From positions 5,316,397 to 5,380,396 of the forward strand of contig NW_004624805.1 of the NCBI RefSeq assembly GCF_000247695.1: a stretch of 64,000 nt of DNA. Direction: 5' to 3'. The position numbers were made by a program, and so were the translations under genes. The stretch is from Heterocephalus glaber (Eukaryota > Chordata > Mammalia > Rodentia > Bathyergidae). The notes under the pieces are model-generated. The model did no database searches and had not been told where the DNA came from. It worked only from the letters and a program-made list of their open reading frames with translations. Shown one piece after another: positions 25,171 through 37,537 of this stretch; position 1 is the first letter of the stretch; each line of letters begins with the position of its first letter.

Positions 25171-27364
25171 TGTGAAGGCCTTAAACTCTGAGGGAATCTC
25201 ACAGACTGTTTATTTCATCTCAGCATCTTACCAACCAAAGTGTTTATCCTCCCTGGACCTGGCTATCTTAGCCTTTATAATAAATCCGATGATAAGCTGC
25301 CTTTGAAAGCTGAGTGAAATAGACACAGTTGGACAAATGTTACTGAAAAGGGAAAAAAGATTCACAATGGTCATGGATTGAAAGGTGGTATTATTCACGA
25401 CAGATGCACTTTCTAACTTGTAAGACCACTGTATAACAACAGGGATGGTAACAGGGCAGACCTTGGTGCTATTTCATCCTGCCACTCGGTGTATAATTTT
25501 CCTGCTTCCCTTTCCAGTGGTTCCTCCAGGTCCCACCTCTGCTCTCCATTTGTGTGGTGGGTTGTGCAGAAATCAAGCCAAGAGACTGGGCTTCAAGGGA
25601 AATGAAATTCACAGGGAGCGCCCTGTGTTTCAGGCCCAGCCTTCCCTCTGTATCCATATCCGTGAGGAATGAGTTCTGGGAATCCTGAGGTGCCAAAACC
25701 TGCCAGCGCCCAAGTCCCTTCTATAAGACGGCTCAGTGTCTGCATACCACCTACAAAACCCTCCTGTGTTTGCTTTAAACGCCTCTGTTTCTTAGGACAC
25801 CACAGGCATCGTAACTGCTATGTGAATAGTTGCTGCACTGAGTTGTTTAGGGAATAATGACCAAAAGCGCAAGTCTGTACATGTTTAATACAGATGCAGT
25901 TTGAAAGTTTTTGGGGAAATTTTGATCCAAGGTTGGCAGGTGGGACAGACTGATGGAGCCCGGTGAGCCTGACACTGGAGAAGGAGGAGACGGAATGAGG
26001 CAGAGCAGACCGGTTAAGGCAGTTCTGGAGCAAGTTTCGGAACTGAGAAGGCAGTGCCTGCTTGGGAGAGCGGGTTCTGCATAGAACAGCACAGGGTACA
26101 GCAGCGAGTCAGACTGGTGTAACAAACTCAGTAGTTTATCCCTCTTTGGTGGGGGCTTGTCAGTAGAGGACCAGTGTTCATCTAGTGGACCACTGTGAGT
26201 TGATAATGATCAGATGACCAGAGATTTCTAATATGATTTGAGATTTTTTTTTTAAGCAAGGCAATTTCAAATAATTGGTGGCTCCCGGGTTCTCCAGAGG
26301 AAGGGGCTTTTCCAGATCCTCCTTTGGGTGTAATAGATTGGCTCTATGGAGCACATGCTAAAACGCGCCTGTATCAACCTTAAATGATTGAATTGCTGAA
26401 TTTGCCCTCCAGCTTGCGGGCTTTCTAATAGAGGGTGCAGTTGTGTCAAGTGTAGGAAGCAAATCACTCTACAGCCAAGTGTGGGGAGACGCTTTTCCTG
26501 TCTGAGAATCTCGGTGCTCAGATTTCCCTGTCCCTTCTTCAAGCTTAGACCACTAGCTCATGGTCACAGATGACGACGTTGATCTCAGATCAGCAGACCG
26601 GTTCATCTGCACGTCTGAGTCCCTGTGTCAGAGCCTGGCACTGATCCTGCTGAGCGCAGCTTCCACCTCGGGGTCCAGAGCAGTGAGGGCTGTCCTCTTG
26701 GCCCCCCTTATTCTCTCTGTCTGTCTTTGAATAATAAACTTGGTATTAGCTAGAGTCTGTGAAACTTCACATCCATTTTTCATAGAGTTTGTAGCACTCC
26801 ATTTGGGGAACTTTTGAACTTTTTTACTTCTTAATGATGAAGAAGCTTAAGCATTTGCAAAGGTAGAGAGAATGTATAATGAGCCTTTGTCTCAGGTCGG
26901 TTTCCCTGGAAACAGCCTCTGGAGCAGAGGTTTGGGTGCAGTTGATTTTCAGCAGAGCAGCCAGGATCAGCAGTGAGGGGAGGGAATGGAACAGGCAGGC
27001 AGAGGACTTGGTTCCCAGACCCCAGAGCTGAGCCAGCCCTTGGGAATTGTGCGGGTTTGGAGCAGGGTGGAGGGTAGACATTTCCACCCTCTCCTCGTCC
27101 GGGTGTGGACTGTCTCCACCAGGAAGGAGCCTAGCCTTAGCTAGCCAGCCCTTGGGCTAAAAGAAGTGCCTTCTGGGGACCCAGGAGGAGACCCGGTCTG
27201 CCCTCACCCCGACATGGAGCGTGCCTGACCGGAAGGGTGACCACGCAGCCCAGCAGCGTCCACTGCAGACCCAGCTCCGGTCCCCACCGCGGGCCACTCA
27301 CAGAGCCCTGCTTTCTCTCTCTCCCGCTCACTCCGTCCCGCCCAGCCCCCTGCTTTATTTCTTG

Positions 27365-27560
27365 TTTTGTTTCACAACTTAATAAAGGTATATCATTTTT
27401 ACGCCATAAGACGTATTCGTTTTGAGTGTATAATTCAATAGTTTTTAGTAAATGTTTACCAAGTTGTGCGAGAATCGTCCTAATCCAGTTTTAGGAATGT
27501 TTTATTACGCTAATTGCCAACTTTTCAAAATTCTTTGTCTTTTTTTTTTTTAAAGCAAAT
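27365..27560 (-). mobile_element. Old L1 3'-UTR fragment, antisense
   Basis: TTGAGTGTATAATTCAATAG TTTTTAGTAAATG and TTACCAAGTTGTGCGAGAAT correspond to the antisense L1M 3' UTR. Confidence 0.6.
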
Positions 27561-28079
27561 CACATGGGTGAGATTTTAGTGCAATTAAGTCCTGAACTGA
27601 AAGGATCTATTGATAGGAATAATAGGACTGAGGTCCCATTTAGCAGTTATTTGAGGTCACGTATGTCCTTGGGAGAGGTAATGAAAATGCCTCCAGCTCC
27701 CTCTGTGGAGTGGTTCATTCCCAGAGGTTATCTAAAAACACCACCTCTTCTTCATAATTCTTCTACCTTATTTCTCCAGATAAGACTGTGTTAGAGGTGG
27801 GGAGGCTGTTTGAAGGCGGAGTAGGAGTGAGTAAGACAGCAGGGGGTGAAGGAGAAGCCTCTCCAAACAAGGAAAGAGTGGCTTCGGCAGGACACCATGT
27901 CTGTCAGTCGTGGGCAGGACAAAGGGCACAGGCGTAGAGAGTCAGACCGGAAGCCAAGATGGGAGAATGCCACGTGGTAAATAGCTAAGCCACAAAGAAA
28001 GCTCTGTTTTCTTTTTCTTTCTTTTTTTCTTCTTCCTTTTTTGGGTAAGAAATCATGTTTGTCATCTTACTAATGCAAT

Positions 28080-28860
28080 AGTGGATCTATAAAAAGAGGG
28101 TACTTTTTAGAAAAATGAAGCAAAATTCACCGCCTGAGTTGTACAATTCAGTGGTGTTTAGTGTGTTCATAAAGGTGTGTAACCACTACTAACTGCAAAG
28201 CATTTACATTCCCCCAAATGAAACTGTATCCATTAGCAATCTCCTGTGGTCCTGAGAAAACACCAACCTATTTTCTCTCTAGAAATTTGCCTAATTCTGA
28301 ACATTTCATACAAATGGAGTATTATAATATGCAGCATTTTGTATCTGGTTTCTTTCCTTAGCATAATGTTTGTAATGTATTTACAATTTGTAGCATGTAC
28401 AAGTACTGCATTCTTTTTATGGCTGAGTAATATTCCGTACATGGGTTAAGTAGATATACCACATTATGTTTATCGATCAATTGATGGACATTTAGGTTGT
28501 TTCTAGTCTTTTGGCTGTTAAGAATAATGCTGCTGGGGCTGGGGATTTAGCTCAGTGGTTCCACTGCCTGCCCCACAAGCATAAGGACCAGAGTTCCATC
28601 CCCTGTGCCAAAAAAAAAAAAGGAAAGAAAAAAAGAACAGTGCTGCTGTGAACACTGATATATCAGTTTCTGTATAAACATGTATTTTCAGTTCTGGGTA
28701 CATAGCTATGAGTGAAAAAGCTGGGTCATATTGTAATTCTGTATTTTAACTTTGCGAGGACCTGCTAAATGGTTTTCCAGAGTGGCGATTCCAGTTTCTG
28801 TTTCTTTCCATGAGCAGTGGGTAGGTTCCTCCTTCCCCTTCATTACCAGCACATGCTGTT
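28080..28860 (-). mobile_element. Old L1 (L1M-type) 3' end, antisense, split by an ID element
   Basis: The antisense L1M order is clear: TGTACAATTCAGTGGTGTTT, CTTTCCTTAGCATAATGTTT, TTTTTATGGCTGAGTAATAT, ATTGATGGACATTTAGGTTG, then after the ID insertion AAGCTGGGTCATATTG and GGTTTTCCAGAGTGGC. No reading frame survives. Confidence 0.8.
28535..28632 (+). mobile_element. ID SINE inserted in L1, 15-bp target duplication
   Basis: GGGGCTGGGGATTTAGCTCA, GTGGTTCCACTGCCTGCC, and GAGTTCCATCCCCTGTGCC with an A-rich tail. AAGAATAATGCTGCT (28520-28534) and AAGAACAGTGCTGCT (28633-28647) are the target duplication with two mismatches. The A box is intact; the B box has one change (GTTCCATCC). Confidence 0.92.
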
Positions 28861-29690
28861 TTCCTTTTTTGTTTTGTTTTGTTTTAAAGTTTCACCCATC
28901 TTGGGCTGTGTGGAGCAGAAAGGCATGTTTGTTAAAGACACCAGCAGCAAAGGAAGACAACATTAAGCACAGAAGTCGGGCTCTTGCTTTGAGTTCAGTG
29001 GTGAGATGCGGCCCTGTGGCTTCTGGGAGCCTGTGGTGCTCAGGAATGAGAAGATGTACTTTGTGGGCTCCTTTGTTGAACAGGCCTTGTCCTGTTTTTT
29101 AGGACCTCTATGAACTACAGCTCATTATTTTCAAATAAAACATACACATGCACACAACACATCCCAAGCCACGACACTAAAAACCATGTGCTCAAGAGAA
29201 TAAGAATAGTAAATAATTTTGGAAGCACTGGAGCAAGCACACTTCTACCTGAAGTTATTTTTGTGATACAAAATGTACATGCATTTCTCTTGTTTTTGTT
29301 TTCTCAAACACAGGAAGGCCTGAGAAAGATATTTCTTCCACAAAACCACACATCCAGGCAGTAACTTTGTTGAGAGTAGGTCCTGAAGCCTCTTAGGTGG
29401 CATTTAGACTTCTGCTCGGCCTTGCGGTGTTTTTGTCATCAGAGAGAAGTGTAAATGTAAGTTACCACATCTCAGAAAAGCTTACTGGAAGTTGAGGAGA
29501 GAGTTGGAGAGGTGGGTGAATTATTTGTGAGTGAATTTTCAGTGCTATACATTCCCACTCATGTTCCCAGAGAACCTTTGTTGGCTCTGTGAATAGACAG
29601 AGAGCTCCTGAAAACACTTGCTCTGTCTTGCCTCCCTAACCTGGCCGCCTGCTGCTCTAGCCTCCCGGTCCCATGCTGTTTCCCTGTCAT

Positions 29691-29734
29691 CCCCCCCCTT
29701 CCCCTTCCCCTTCCCCTTCCCCTTCCCCTTCTCT
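29691..29734 (+). repeat. (CCCCTT)n pyrimidine microsatellite
   Basis: A 44-base pyrimidine-only run of CCCCTT units with an eight-C start. The minus-strand open frame across it encodes a Gly/Lys or Gly/Arg low-complexity run and is not a gene. Confidence 0.9.
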
Positions 29735-29984
29735 GAGACTGGTGCTGACAGGAGGAGTTCCGCAGAGGACCAGCAGGGGGCAGTGCCGAGGACCCGTGGC
29801 TCTGCTGAGCTGTGGACCAGGAATGCCACAGCAGGCAGCATTGCATTCCCTGCCTGGAGATGAAGTCAAAGTAGCCTGAGGTCCCTACACTTCCGAGCCC
29901 AGGCATTTTTCTTCTGACCCCACAAGTAATGCCATTACATGGGACGGTGGAACTCCAGAAGAAGCAGAAAGCCCCTGGTTCGGG

Positions 29985-30480
29985 TGCCCAGAGGATTAGA
30001 ACCAATAGGATGTACAGTGTGTGGCTAGATAAGTGCGTGTGGAAGGAGACCTGCTGCAGGAAGTGGCCCTCCCAGTTAGGGAGGCTGACAGTTGCCAAGA
30101 TCTGGCGGACAATTACCAGGAGAACTGGTAGTCTGAGTTCCAGTCCAAAACCCCACAATCTCCAGCCCCAGGAAGAGCCGTGAGTCAGTTCAATCCCAAA
30201 GGCAGGGAGAGGCCAGTGTCCCGGTGCCAAAGTAACTAAGTGGAAGGGTTCAGTGAGACGCCAGAGAGAGGCAGCCTCTTTGATTCTACTTGAACCTTCA
30301 ACAGATTGGGCAAGGTCCATTCATGTCCTGGAGGCTGCTCTGCTCTACTCCGCCTACCAACTTGAATGTTAATCTCATCTGAAAAGACTTCACAGACACT
30401 CCCATCCAGAATAATGTCTGACCAAATCCCTGGCCACTGGCCCAGTTAGGGTACATAAAGTTGACCCTCATGCCCCCAGC
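29985..30480 (-). mobile_element. MLT2-type (ERVL) LTR, antisense
   Basis: ATTAGAACCAATAGGATGTA, GAGAACTGGTAGTCTGAGTT, CCAGTCCAAAACCC, CAGGAAGAGCCGTGAG, ATGTTAATCTCATCTG, CACAGACACTCCCATCCAGA ATAATGTCTGACC and GGCCCAGTTAGGG follow the antisense order of MLT2 LTRs. It is a solo LTR with no internal genes. Confidence 0.75.
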
Positions 30481-31904
30481 CAGAGGAGCAGCAAAGAGAT
30501 GTCAGGAAACTGCCCTAGCCTCTGGTCTTCTCCAGGACAAGGTACTTTTACTCCTGTCTTTCTTCTCCATGGTCCACAATAGTGTAACTTTTCTTGTTCT
30601 TGTCTTTTTTTTTTTTTAAGTTCTAAAAATTGTTCAAAAGCAGGCATGTGTCGTATGTTTCAGAATAATCAGAAATAGAAAGTAATTCTTCAGAGGTGTC
30701 TTGTAAAACTGCAGCGGCCAGGAGCCGTTAGGTGCTGAGACCTTGAGAATAAAGAAGGGGAAGGATGGGTGAAGCTCACAAGGTGGCAGGTGTTAACCAG
30801 GGAGCTCGACTGGAAACACGCTGAGGGTGGAGAGGGTTCAGGGGTAAGGATATGGGGAAACTGATGTGTGACTCAGTTTCTCTTTAGGACAGTTTGAAAA
30901 TGTGAAGTAAAGAAAACAGTTCCTGGAAGGAGCTTTGTCTTTGGAACCTGAAAAAACACTGGTAGTTGCCCTAAACGTTGGGTTTTAGAGTCCTCAACCA
31001 GAGTGATCCTTCTGTTACAGAGGACAATGGTGAGTCCCACAGCCTACCAGAAGACACTTTCTACTGTACCGTGCCTGAAAAACTCCTGCTGGCAGGGTAT
31101 GACCCAAAAATGTTCATGGATCTGTTCATGCCAACAGATTAAACAGTGGCAATTGATAATGCAGCAAAATGAGGTAAAGAAGCAGCTAATCCTTTCATGG
31201 CTTGTTTACCTATTAAATATGGCTATAACAAAAGGCATTTGTAAAATTATTTTAGTAAAAAATTTGTCATTGTAGAGAGACAAATGTAGATGTAAAAGCG
31301 TGAATAGGTCTGAACCATGCTTTATAACGAGCCTGAAAGACTGCTAGATTTCAAGCTTGATGCCTAGGAGCTCTTAATTCTAAATTACAACCCAAATCTC
31401 AGGGCAGTAGTATTCACGTGACTGCTGCTCATTCGTTGAGGTCATATCTATTGTTAGTAAATCTTAGAAATATTGGGGAAAACTTTTCTTTGTCATTTTT
31501 GTAACACTAAGGCTCATACATAATATGTATGTAGAGGGCTTGTAACATTATACTTAGAGGCTGCTTAAACTGTTGTTTTCGAACACTGCAGTATTCTGAA
31601 TCAATGTCATGCAGTATCTTTTCCCCTCTGTACAAAGTGTGAAGGATACATGGGTGCTAGGTAAAAGCCATAAAATGAATCCATCAGTGAGGCTTTCTTT
31701 TGCCCAACATTGGTACAAGAGCACATAGGCAGCATGGTGTGTTTAACCAGCCGCCTGCACCACATCCCTGCATAGAGGTTTTGTTCTCTTCTCACATTGC
31801 AGCCATTCGAACTGAGAGAGGAAGAACCACATACAGAGGTTGCTTACCTGGCATCTAGTGTGTGCTGTCATCTTAATTCTTAATGTCTTTGCTCGGCATG
31901 GACT

Positions 31905-32150
31905 TAGTTTGCTTTTCTCTGTGTCAGACACTGTGCTAGACCAGGGAGGGCAGTAGCAAATGAGACAGACGTAGTCTTGCCTGCATGGAGTTCACAGTGT
32001 TGCTGCTTAGCACAGCAAGAGAAGCCTCCCCAGATAATGTGCTGGCGATTGATTATAACTGTTCTGGGCCGTGCAGAAGTACAGGCTGCTAAGGGAGAAC
32101 AGACTGGGGAACCAAATTTGGTGTGGGAGTCAGGAAAGGCCATGTTAAAC
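31905..32150 (+). mobile_element. LINE L2 3'-end fragment
   Basis: TGTCAGACACTGTGCTAGAC, AGTAGCAAATGAGACAGACG, TAGTCTTGCCTGCATGGAG and TTCACAGTGTTGC match the L2 3' end. It tails into GGAACCAAATTTGGTGTGGG. Confidence 0.65.
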
Positions 32151-33120
32151 TTTTCTTGGATTATCTAAATGCATGTGCCCTCCCACACGTGTGCTAGATG
32201 TTCAGTACAGATCCACGTTGGCTAAAAAACACTAGAATAAATTCAAATGCCTATAAGAAATTCCCATTAAAACTGAATAACGGAAGTAAAATGTCTCTTT
32301 TGGCCTTGCCATAAAACTGAGGCCCTGTCACTTGTCTTCACATTCTGAACCTCTGAGCATAGGTGAGGCTGTACAATTGTTCTCTGTCAGTTTTGAGCAA
32401 AGTTATTTTTAGGTGCTTGCAGCCAACTGGCATGTCCTCACATGTGAGTTGTCAACTTTCTGGGCTGTCTGTGACCAAGTCGTATTCCTAGACCTGTTCC
32501 AGAGCCATCGCCTCTCTCTTTCAGTTGTTATCTGCCCCAGGAAAGTTGCTGTAATACTAGAAAAAAATATAGAAAAGTAATTGTGCTGCCAAGTGAAATC
32601 TCCCTAATTGGAATTAATTGCAGAAAGGGCAATAGGTAATCGTCAGAGAGCTAATTATGAAATTTTTGCAATATTATATTTAATTCATTCAGGAACATCT
32701 GTTGGCACAAAGATCCTGCTGCCTGAGCTCCACCAGAAGGTCTCCAGCTGGTGATGAAGTACTCATTGACCTGCAGCATCTCACGGACTGTCCCCTCTGA
32801 GTTGATAGCCTCTGACCCTGCCCTGCAAGTCCTCGCTGTATAGAGTTGTGGAAGGAGATCTGGTCCTTGGAGAAGTGACAGTACTCAATTGGGAGACCAC
32901 ACAGGAAGGCAGCGGTTTTGTCAGATTTCCATCCTAATTGAGTGCTGGGATATTTTCACAAAGCTCCAGCTGTGGGGACCAGGAAGAAAAGCAGAACTAG
33001 CAGCCCTGTGTGGTCCTTCCCCCCAGTGGCAAGGCCCTGTTCCCGAGAGCTCCTTCACAGAGTCCTCTGTCAATCAGTGATTCACTCCTGTCCCCTGGGT
33101 CCCCAGTAGAAAAGGCAGAA

Positions 33121-33255
33121 GGGAATTAGCATTTACAAGGCACCTAAAGCAAGCCAGGAGTAGTTCACTAAGCCATCTTTATTTCATTGTCTTCTTTAAT
33201 AATTAAAACAGGTGCAATCAGTCCTTTATAGATGAGAAAAGTGGTTCCCAGTTGT
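33121..33255 (-). mobile_element. MIR SINE, antisense
   Basis: AATTAGCATTTACAAGGCAC and ATTTCATTGTCTTCTTTAAT, followed by TTTATAGATGAGAAAAGTGG, give the antisense MIR order. Confidence 0.55.
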
Positions 33256-33994
33256 TTGCACCCTTCTTTTCTCTGCGTGTCCAGAACTCCTCTAGTCCCA
33301 AGGTCTAGGTGACATCTCAGATGCCAGTTACCCAGGACCTCTGTCCCCAGCCCTAGCCTTCATTTTGCCAAACACAGTGCACCATCTCTGTCCTCCTCTT
33401 AATCTGACAGCAGTGTTTATTAGGCTGACCAGATGCCCCTCCTTGTTTTCCATGACACCACACTATCTTCCTTTGCTTCCTGCCTTTCATCTGTTCTTTT
33501 GCTGGCTTTTCCTTGTTTAGCTGGATGTTGGCTTTCGACATCCCTTTCTCTAGCTCCACTGCGTTCTCTTGGTGTTGGACCACATGTTACCTCATGGCTT
33601 TAAAGACCTGCGATATGCTGCTGTCTGGCTCATTTTGAGTGTTAATACTAACTTGTCCTGCTGAGTTTCAAACCTGACAAAAGAGGCCTATTTGACTCTT
33701 CTATCCAGTAGACATCTCAGACTCTGAGTATTCTACCAAGGGTCCTAATTTGTGTTGGCCACTGTGATAGCTGCCTGTGCTGTGTGGCTAATTGCATTAA
33801 TTACGGTTAAATAAAATCGGAAAATCAGTTCTTCTCACCACATTTGTACTAGCCACATTTCCCATGCCCAATAGCCACAGTGTGGCCAGTGACAATATAA
33901 AAAACATTCGCATTATCACAGCAAATTCTGTGGGTCAAGCCTGCCCTAGATATTTCTGTTTTTACTTAGTCATTTACTCAGTTACTTAATTCAT

Positions 33995-34068
33995 TTATTT
34001 TGCAGTTCTGGTGTTTGAACCCAGGGCCTCATGCATGTTAGGCAAGTGCTGTACTCTGAGCTGCCCTT
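33995..34068 (-). mobile_element. ID SINE remnant
   Basis: Minus strand: GGGCAGCTCAGAGTACAGCA, CTTGCCTAACATGCATGAGG, CCCTGGGTTCAAACACCAGA. The B box is near-intact and the head is degraded. Confidence 0.7.
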
Positions 34069-34107
34069 ACATTTTTACTCCTCCAAGTTCGTTCTGTCTC
34101 CAGTGTC

Positions 34108-34560
34108 CCTGTGTTCGCCAAAGTTCTCTAGAGAAACAAAACCAGTAGGATATACTGATGGATTGGAATATGCTTGTGTGATTATGGAGGATGAGAGGTC
34201 CCCGATCTGCCATCTGCGAGCTGGGGACCCAGAAAAGATGATGGCAGAATTCAATCCGAGTGGAAAGACCTGAGAACCAGGTACCAGCGGTATGAGTGCC
34301 GGTCCAGAGGCAGAAAAAGAGGAAAAGACGATACCTCAGCTCAGGCCGTCAGAAAGGAAGCAAACGACCTGAATTCTTCCTTCTCCTACCTGTTCTTCTC
34401 CTCCCAGGCCCTCAACAGATTAGATGATGTCCCCCACCGGGGAAGGCTGTCTGCTTCACTGAGCGCATCGAGTCAAACATTAACCTCCACCAGAGCCATC
34501 ACAGACCCAGCCAGCCGCCATCTGGGCACCCTGTGGCCAATCAAGCTAACGTGTAAAATG
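34108..34560 (-). mobile_element. MLT2-type (ERVL) LTR, antisense
   Basis: TCTCTAGAGAAACAAAACCA GTAGGATAT, GTGATTATGGAGGATGAGAG, CGAGCTGGGGACCCAGAAAA, CTGAGAACCAGG, ATTAACCTCCACCAGAGCC and GGGCACCCTGTGGCCAATCA AG follow MLT2 LTR order on the minus strand. It is a solo LTR and ends near TAACGTGTAAAATGAGCGG. Confidence 0.8.
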
Positions 34561-34845
34561 AGCGGTCACGGCCCCCATTTCAGATAATGGTGCCACCGCC
34601 TCAGGTGAAAAGCCCGGGTGACACCCTGGATCCTCTCCTTCCCGTGGGCCGCATCCTTCATCCATGAAGCCCATGCACGGCGTCTCCAAAACACGCTGCT
34701 CCCTCTGCTGCCCTCTGACTGCTGTGTCCCCCGTGGGAGCCGCTGTCATCTTCTGTCACCTTCCCTCCCTAGCCCCATCTGTGTGCTTCCAGTTTGCCCC
34801 TACAGCCCATCTCCAGCAACCAGAGTGACCTTTAAAATGTAGGAC

Positions 34846-34994
34846 TCACCGGGCATTGTGCTGCAATCCCAGCACGCTGAGGAGCTGAAGCAGGTGGATC
34901 ACAGTTTCAAGCCCAGCTTGGGCAAATTAGTGAGATCCTGTCTTAAATTGTTTAAAAAAGGCCTGTGCCAGTAGTAGGAGTAGGAGTAGTCGTA
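34846..34994 (+). mobile_element. B1 SINE monomer with GTAGGA tail repeat
   Basis: CACCGGGCATTGTGCTGCAA TCCCAGCACGCTGAGG, AAGCAGGTGGATCACAG and CAAGCCCAGCTTGGGCAAAT are B1 blocks. A short A-rich stretch and (AGTAGG)n follow at about 34972-34994. Confidence 0.75.
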
Positions 34995-36329
34995 AATCAT
35001 CTTACCTGAACCCCTAAAACCCTCCAGCACTTTCTTATCAGATATAGACTGGACGCACTCTGCTTGAACCTCAGCTTGCGGGGCCTGGGTGATCTAGACC
35101 TTGCTCTCTGCCGTCTTTGGGAAATACTCTCCCACTGCCCACCACACTCGGTCGCCCGACTTCCCTTCAGGCCTTCAAATACCTGCAGACCTGTCCCCTC
35201 CTTGGGGTTCTAGGTGGGCTCACCCCTCTGCCTGGATCGCTCTCCTCCAGTTGTCACTGGCCCCTTGCTCCATCAGAGGGATCCTCTCCAAGCCCACCCA
35301 AAGTGGCTGCACCAGGGATTCATCTAAACGGTTCTCACCTCCACATGGCATTTCCAACCCTCTGTACGTTCACATTTCCCTATTTGTTTACTTATTTCTT
35401 TTTCTTCTCCCACTGGGCAAGTTGTATATGCTGGGGAGTCAATTGAGTAATATGCCGTCTTAGAATACAAAACAGTTCAGATGGTTCCTAATGATCCTTT
35501 AACCCTTTTCTCCTAAGTAGTGCAAAAGTCAAATGTATTGGTCTCCACAAGCAAATTTGGAAAGAAAATTGAAGTGCCTTCTGTGCTGTAGTGTCCATCA
35601 CCACTGTTATGGGCCCTGGAGGAGCAGCCAGCTGGGGGCTGAAGGAGTGGAGTTAGAAAGCAAGGAGGGAAGAAGGTGCCACCAAAGCCCTAGGTCCTAA
35701 TGCAAAATGGGGCCTGGATGACCAGAAAACCAGTGCAGCCATAGAGCTGGCCAGGGTGGATTCGGGGACTTCCTCTTCTCAGCAGACCCGAGATAAAAAC
35801 AGATGACAGAGACAGCGGGGTGGAGACAGCGTGCACGTTGTGGGAAGGACCCGTGTCCCAGGATGTCCCTACCGCAGGCCCACATTCGCGGACCAGGCCA
35901 TTCCCTGAAGCCGCCTTTTGGAAATGGGTAACTGGGGAGCACAGGTGGGTGGCTGAGCACTGGTGGTGCAGCAGCAGCACGTCCTGCCTCTGCTGCCTGG
36001 GGTTCAGAATGCTTCCTGCTCGCCGTCCTCCTCACCAGCTCTGCTTGCTCACTGCTGCCTCAGCGCTTGTCTCTGACTCGTGCCTTCCCTCCTAGCTCCC
36101 GCCTCCCATAGTCTCTTTTCCTTCAAGAATCAGCAGCGGTTTTTCTGAAGTTCAGTGAGACAAGAGACGCGCGGAAGCACCGAGATGTGGTTAATAAATC
36201 CCCTCCTGGAAGGCTCTGTGATAATTTCCTTTCTCCCTCGTGTGATGCTCCACGGTGCATCCAGCAGTAGTCCCAGTGTGGCCATTCATCAGTCTCTGGT
36301 GGTCCTGACCTTCAGCTTGAGCTTGTTTG

Positions 36330-36512
36330 TATGTGTGTTCTGTGATCCTGGGATTGAGTTCAAGCATCTTGAGTTACATCCTCAGCCTTTCTTTTTTTAT
36401 TTTGGGACAGACTTTTGCTAAGCTGCCCAGCCTGGCCTTAAACTTGTAGTCCTCCTGCCTCAGCCTCCTGAGTCGCTGGGATTTCAGGCATGTGACACCA
36501 CACCCAGCTTGA
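36330..36512 (-). mobile_element. B1-ID dimeric SINE
   Basis: Minus strand: a B1 half (TGGTGTCACATGCCTGAAAT, CAGGAGGCTGAGGCAGGAGG) followed by an ID half (AGGCTGAGGATGTAACTCAA, GAACTCAATCCCAGGATC). Confidence 0.8.
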
Positions 36513-37069
36513 GCCTTTTCTGTAGTACCCCAAACGCAGACCAGTATTACACATCAAGTGCTGGGGCATTTAAGGTACTCACTTCACGTGTCTTTTATTG
36601 GCTATACTGTATTTCCTTGAAGCTAGCAGCTTACCATAAACTCCTGGGCTTTTTTTCCACTCACCCTAGTACTGCTCCTCCTTTTAAGACAGCTCAGATT
36701 CACCTCCTCCTGCCCTGTCTTGGGGGTCCTTTCTGACCTTTTGTCATCTTCCAAAGTGCCTTCCCCAGTCCCCTTCATCTGCCATCAAAACCATTTATAC
36801 GGCACTTTATGTGACCCTGTGTGACAGTCTCCCCCACTGCACCAGGGCCCACTTAGAAAAAGGGACAACATGTCTGGCTTAATACGGAATTGTTCAGCAA
36901 AGCATACGCTGCAAATAAAGTTAAAGAAAATAGAGAGATTCCCTCCAATAATCTTGAAAAAATATATAAAGAAAAAGTACAAAGATAGACTACTTGTTGA
37001 GGAAATATACAAACAAAAAGCAAAGATACACTCCATGAAAATGGAATCTTTTATGTTTCCCCATGCATT

Positions 37070-37537
37070 TGTTTGCTAGGGTGGTCATAACCTTATACCA
37101 CCGAGGGGGCCCAACCCCCAGAAATTCATCACCTCACAGTTCTAGAGGCTGGAAGTATACAGTGTCATCAGGGTTGGTTTCTCCTGAGACTTGACTTCTT
37201 GTCTTGTAGCTGCCACTTCTTGTTATGTCGTCACATGGCCTTTCCTATGTGCAAAGCATGCTGGGTGTCTCTTCTACTTCCTTTTGGGGTGTGGGGATGG
37301 AAGCCAGGACCTTGTATATGCTGAGCACCTGTCTAGCACTCGGGTACACTTTCAGCCCCTCTTCCTCTCCTTCTAAGGACCCTGCTATAGCTGAATTCGA
37401 TTCCATCCATATGACCTCATTGAACAGTAATTGCCTCTTCCAAGGTCCCCCCTCCAAATGGAGCCACATTCCAAGGTGTTCCGAGGGATTTAGACTGCCA
37501 CATATGGATTTTAGAGGGAATAATTCAGTCCATTGCA
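37070..37537 (-). mobile_element. MaLR-type LTR, antisense, split by an ID element
   Basis: TGTTTGCTAGGGTGGTCATA, CAGTTCTAGAGGCTGGAAG, TCACATGGCCTTTCC, then after the insertion TATGACCTCATTGAACAG, CCATATGGATTTTAGAGGG-like sequence and AATTCAGTCCATTGCA form an antisense MaLR LTR with recognisable ends. Confidence 0.7.
37283..37362 (-). mobile_element. ID SINE remnant inside MaLR LTR
   Basis: Minus strand: GGGGCTGAAAGTGTACCCGA, GTGCTAGACAGGTGCTCAGC, AAGGTCCTGGCTTCCATCCC. It is an ID layout with a diverged A box. Confidence 0.65.

Noticed and set aside
29559..30320. 253-codon minus-strand open frame, the longest in the window
   Set aside because: It runs through an MLT2-type LTR and the CCCCTT microsatellite, giving a Gly/Arg low-complexity run. 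No protein family is recognisable.
31003..31275. 90-codon plus-strand open frame starting with ATG
   Set aside because: It overlaps the more protein-like 55-codon frame but itself reads as Ile/Leu/Gln-rich AT-biased sequence.
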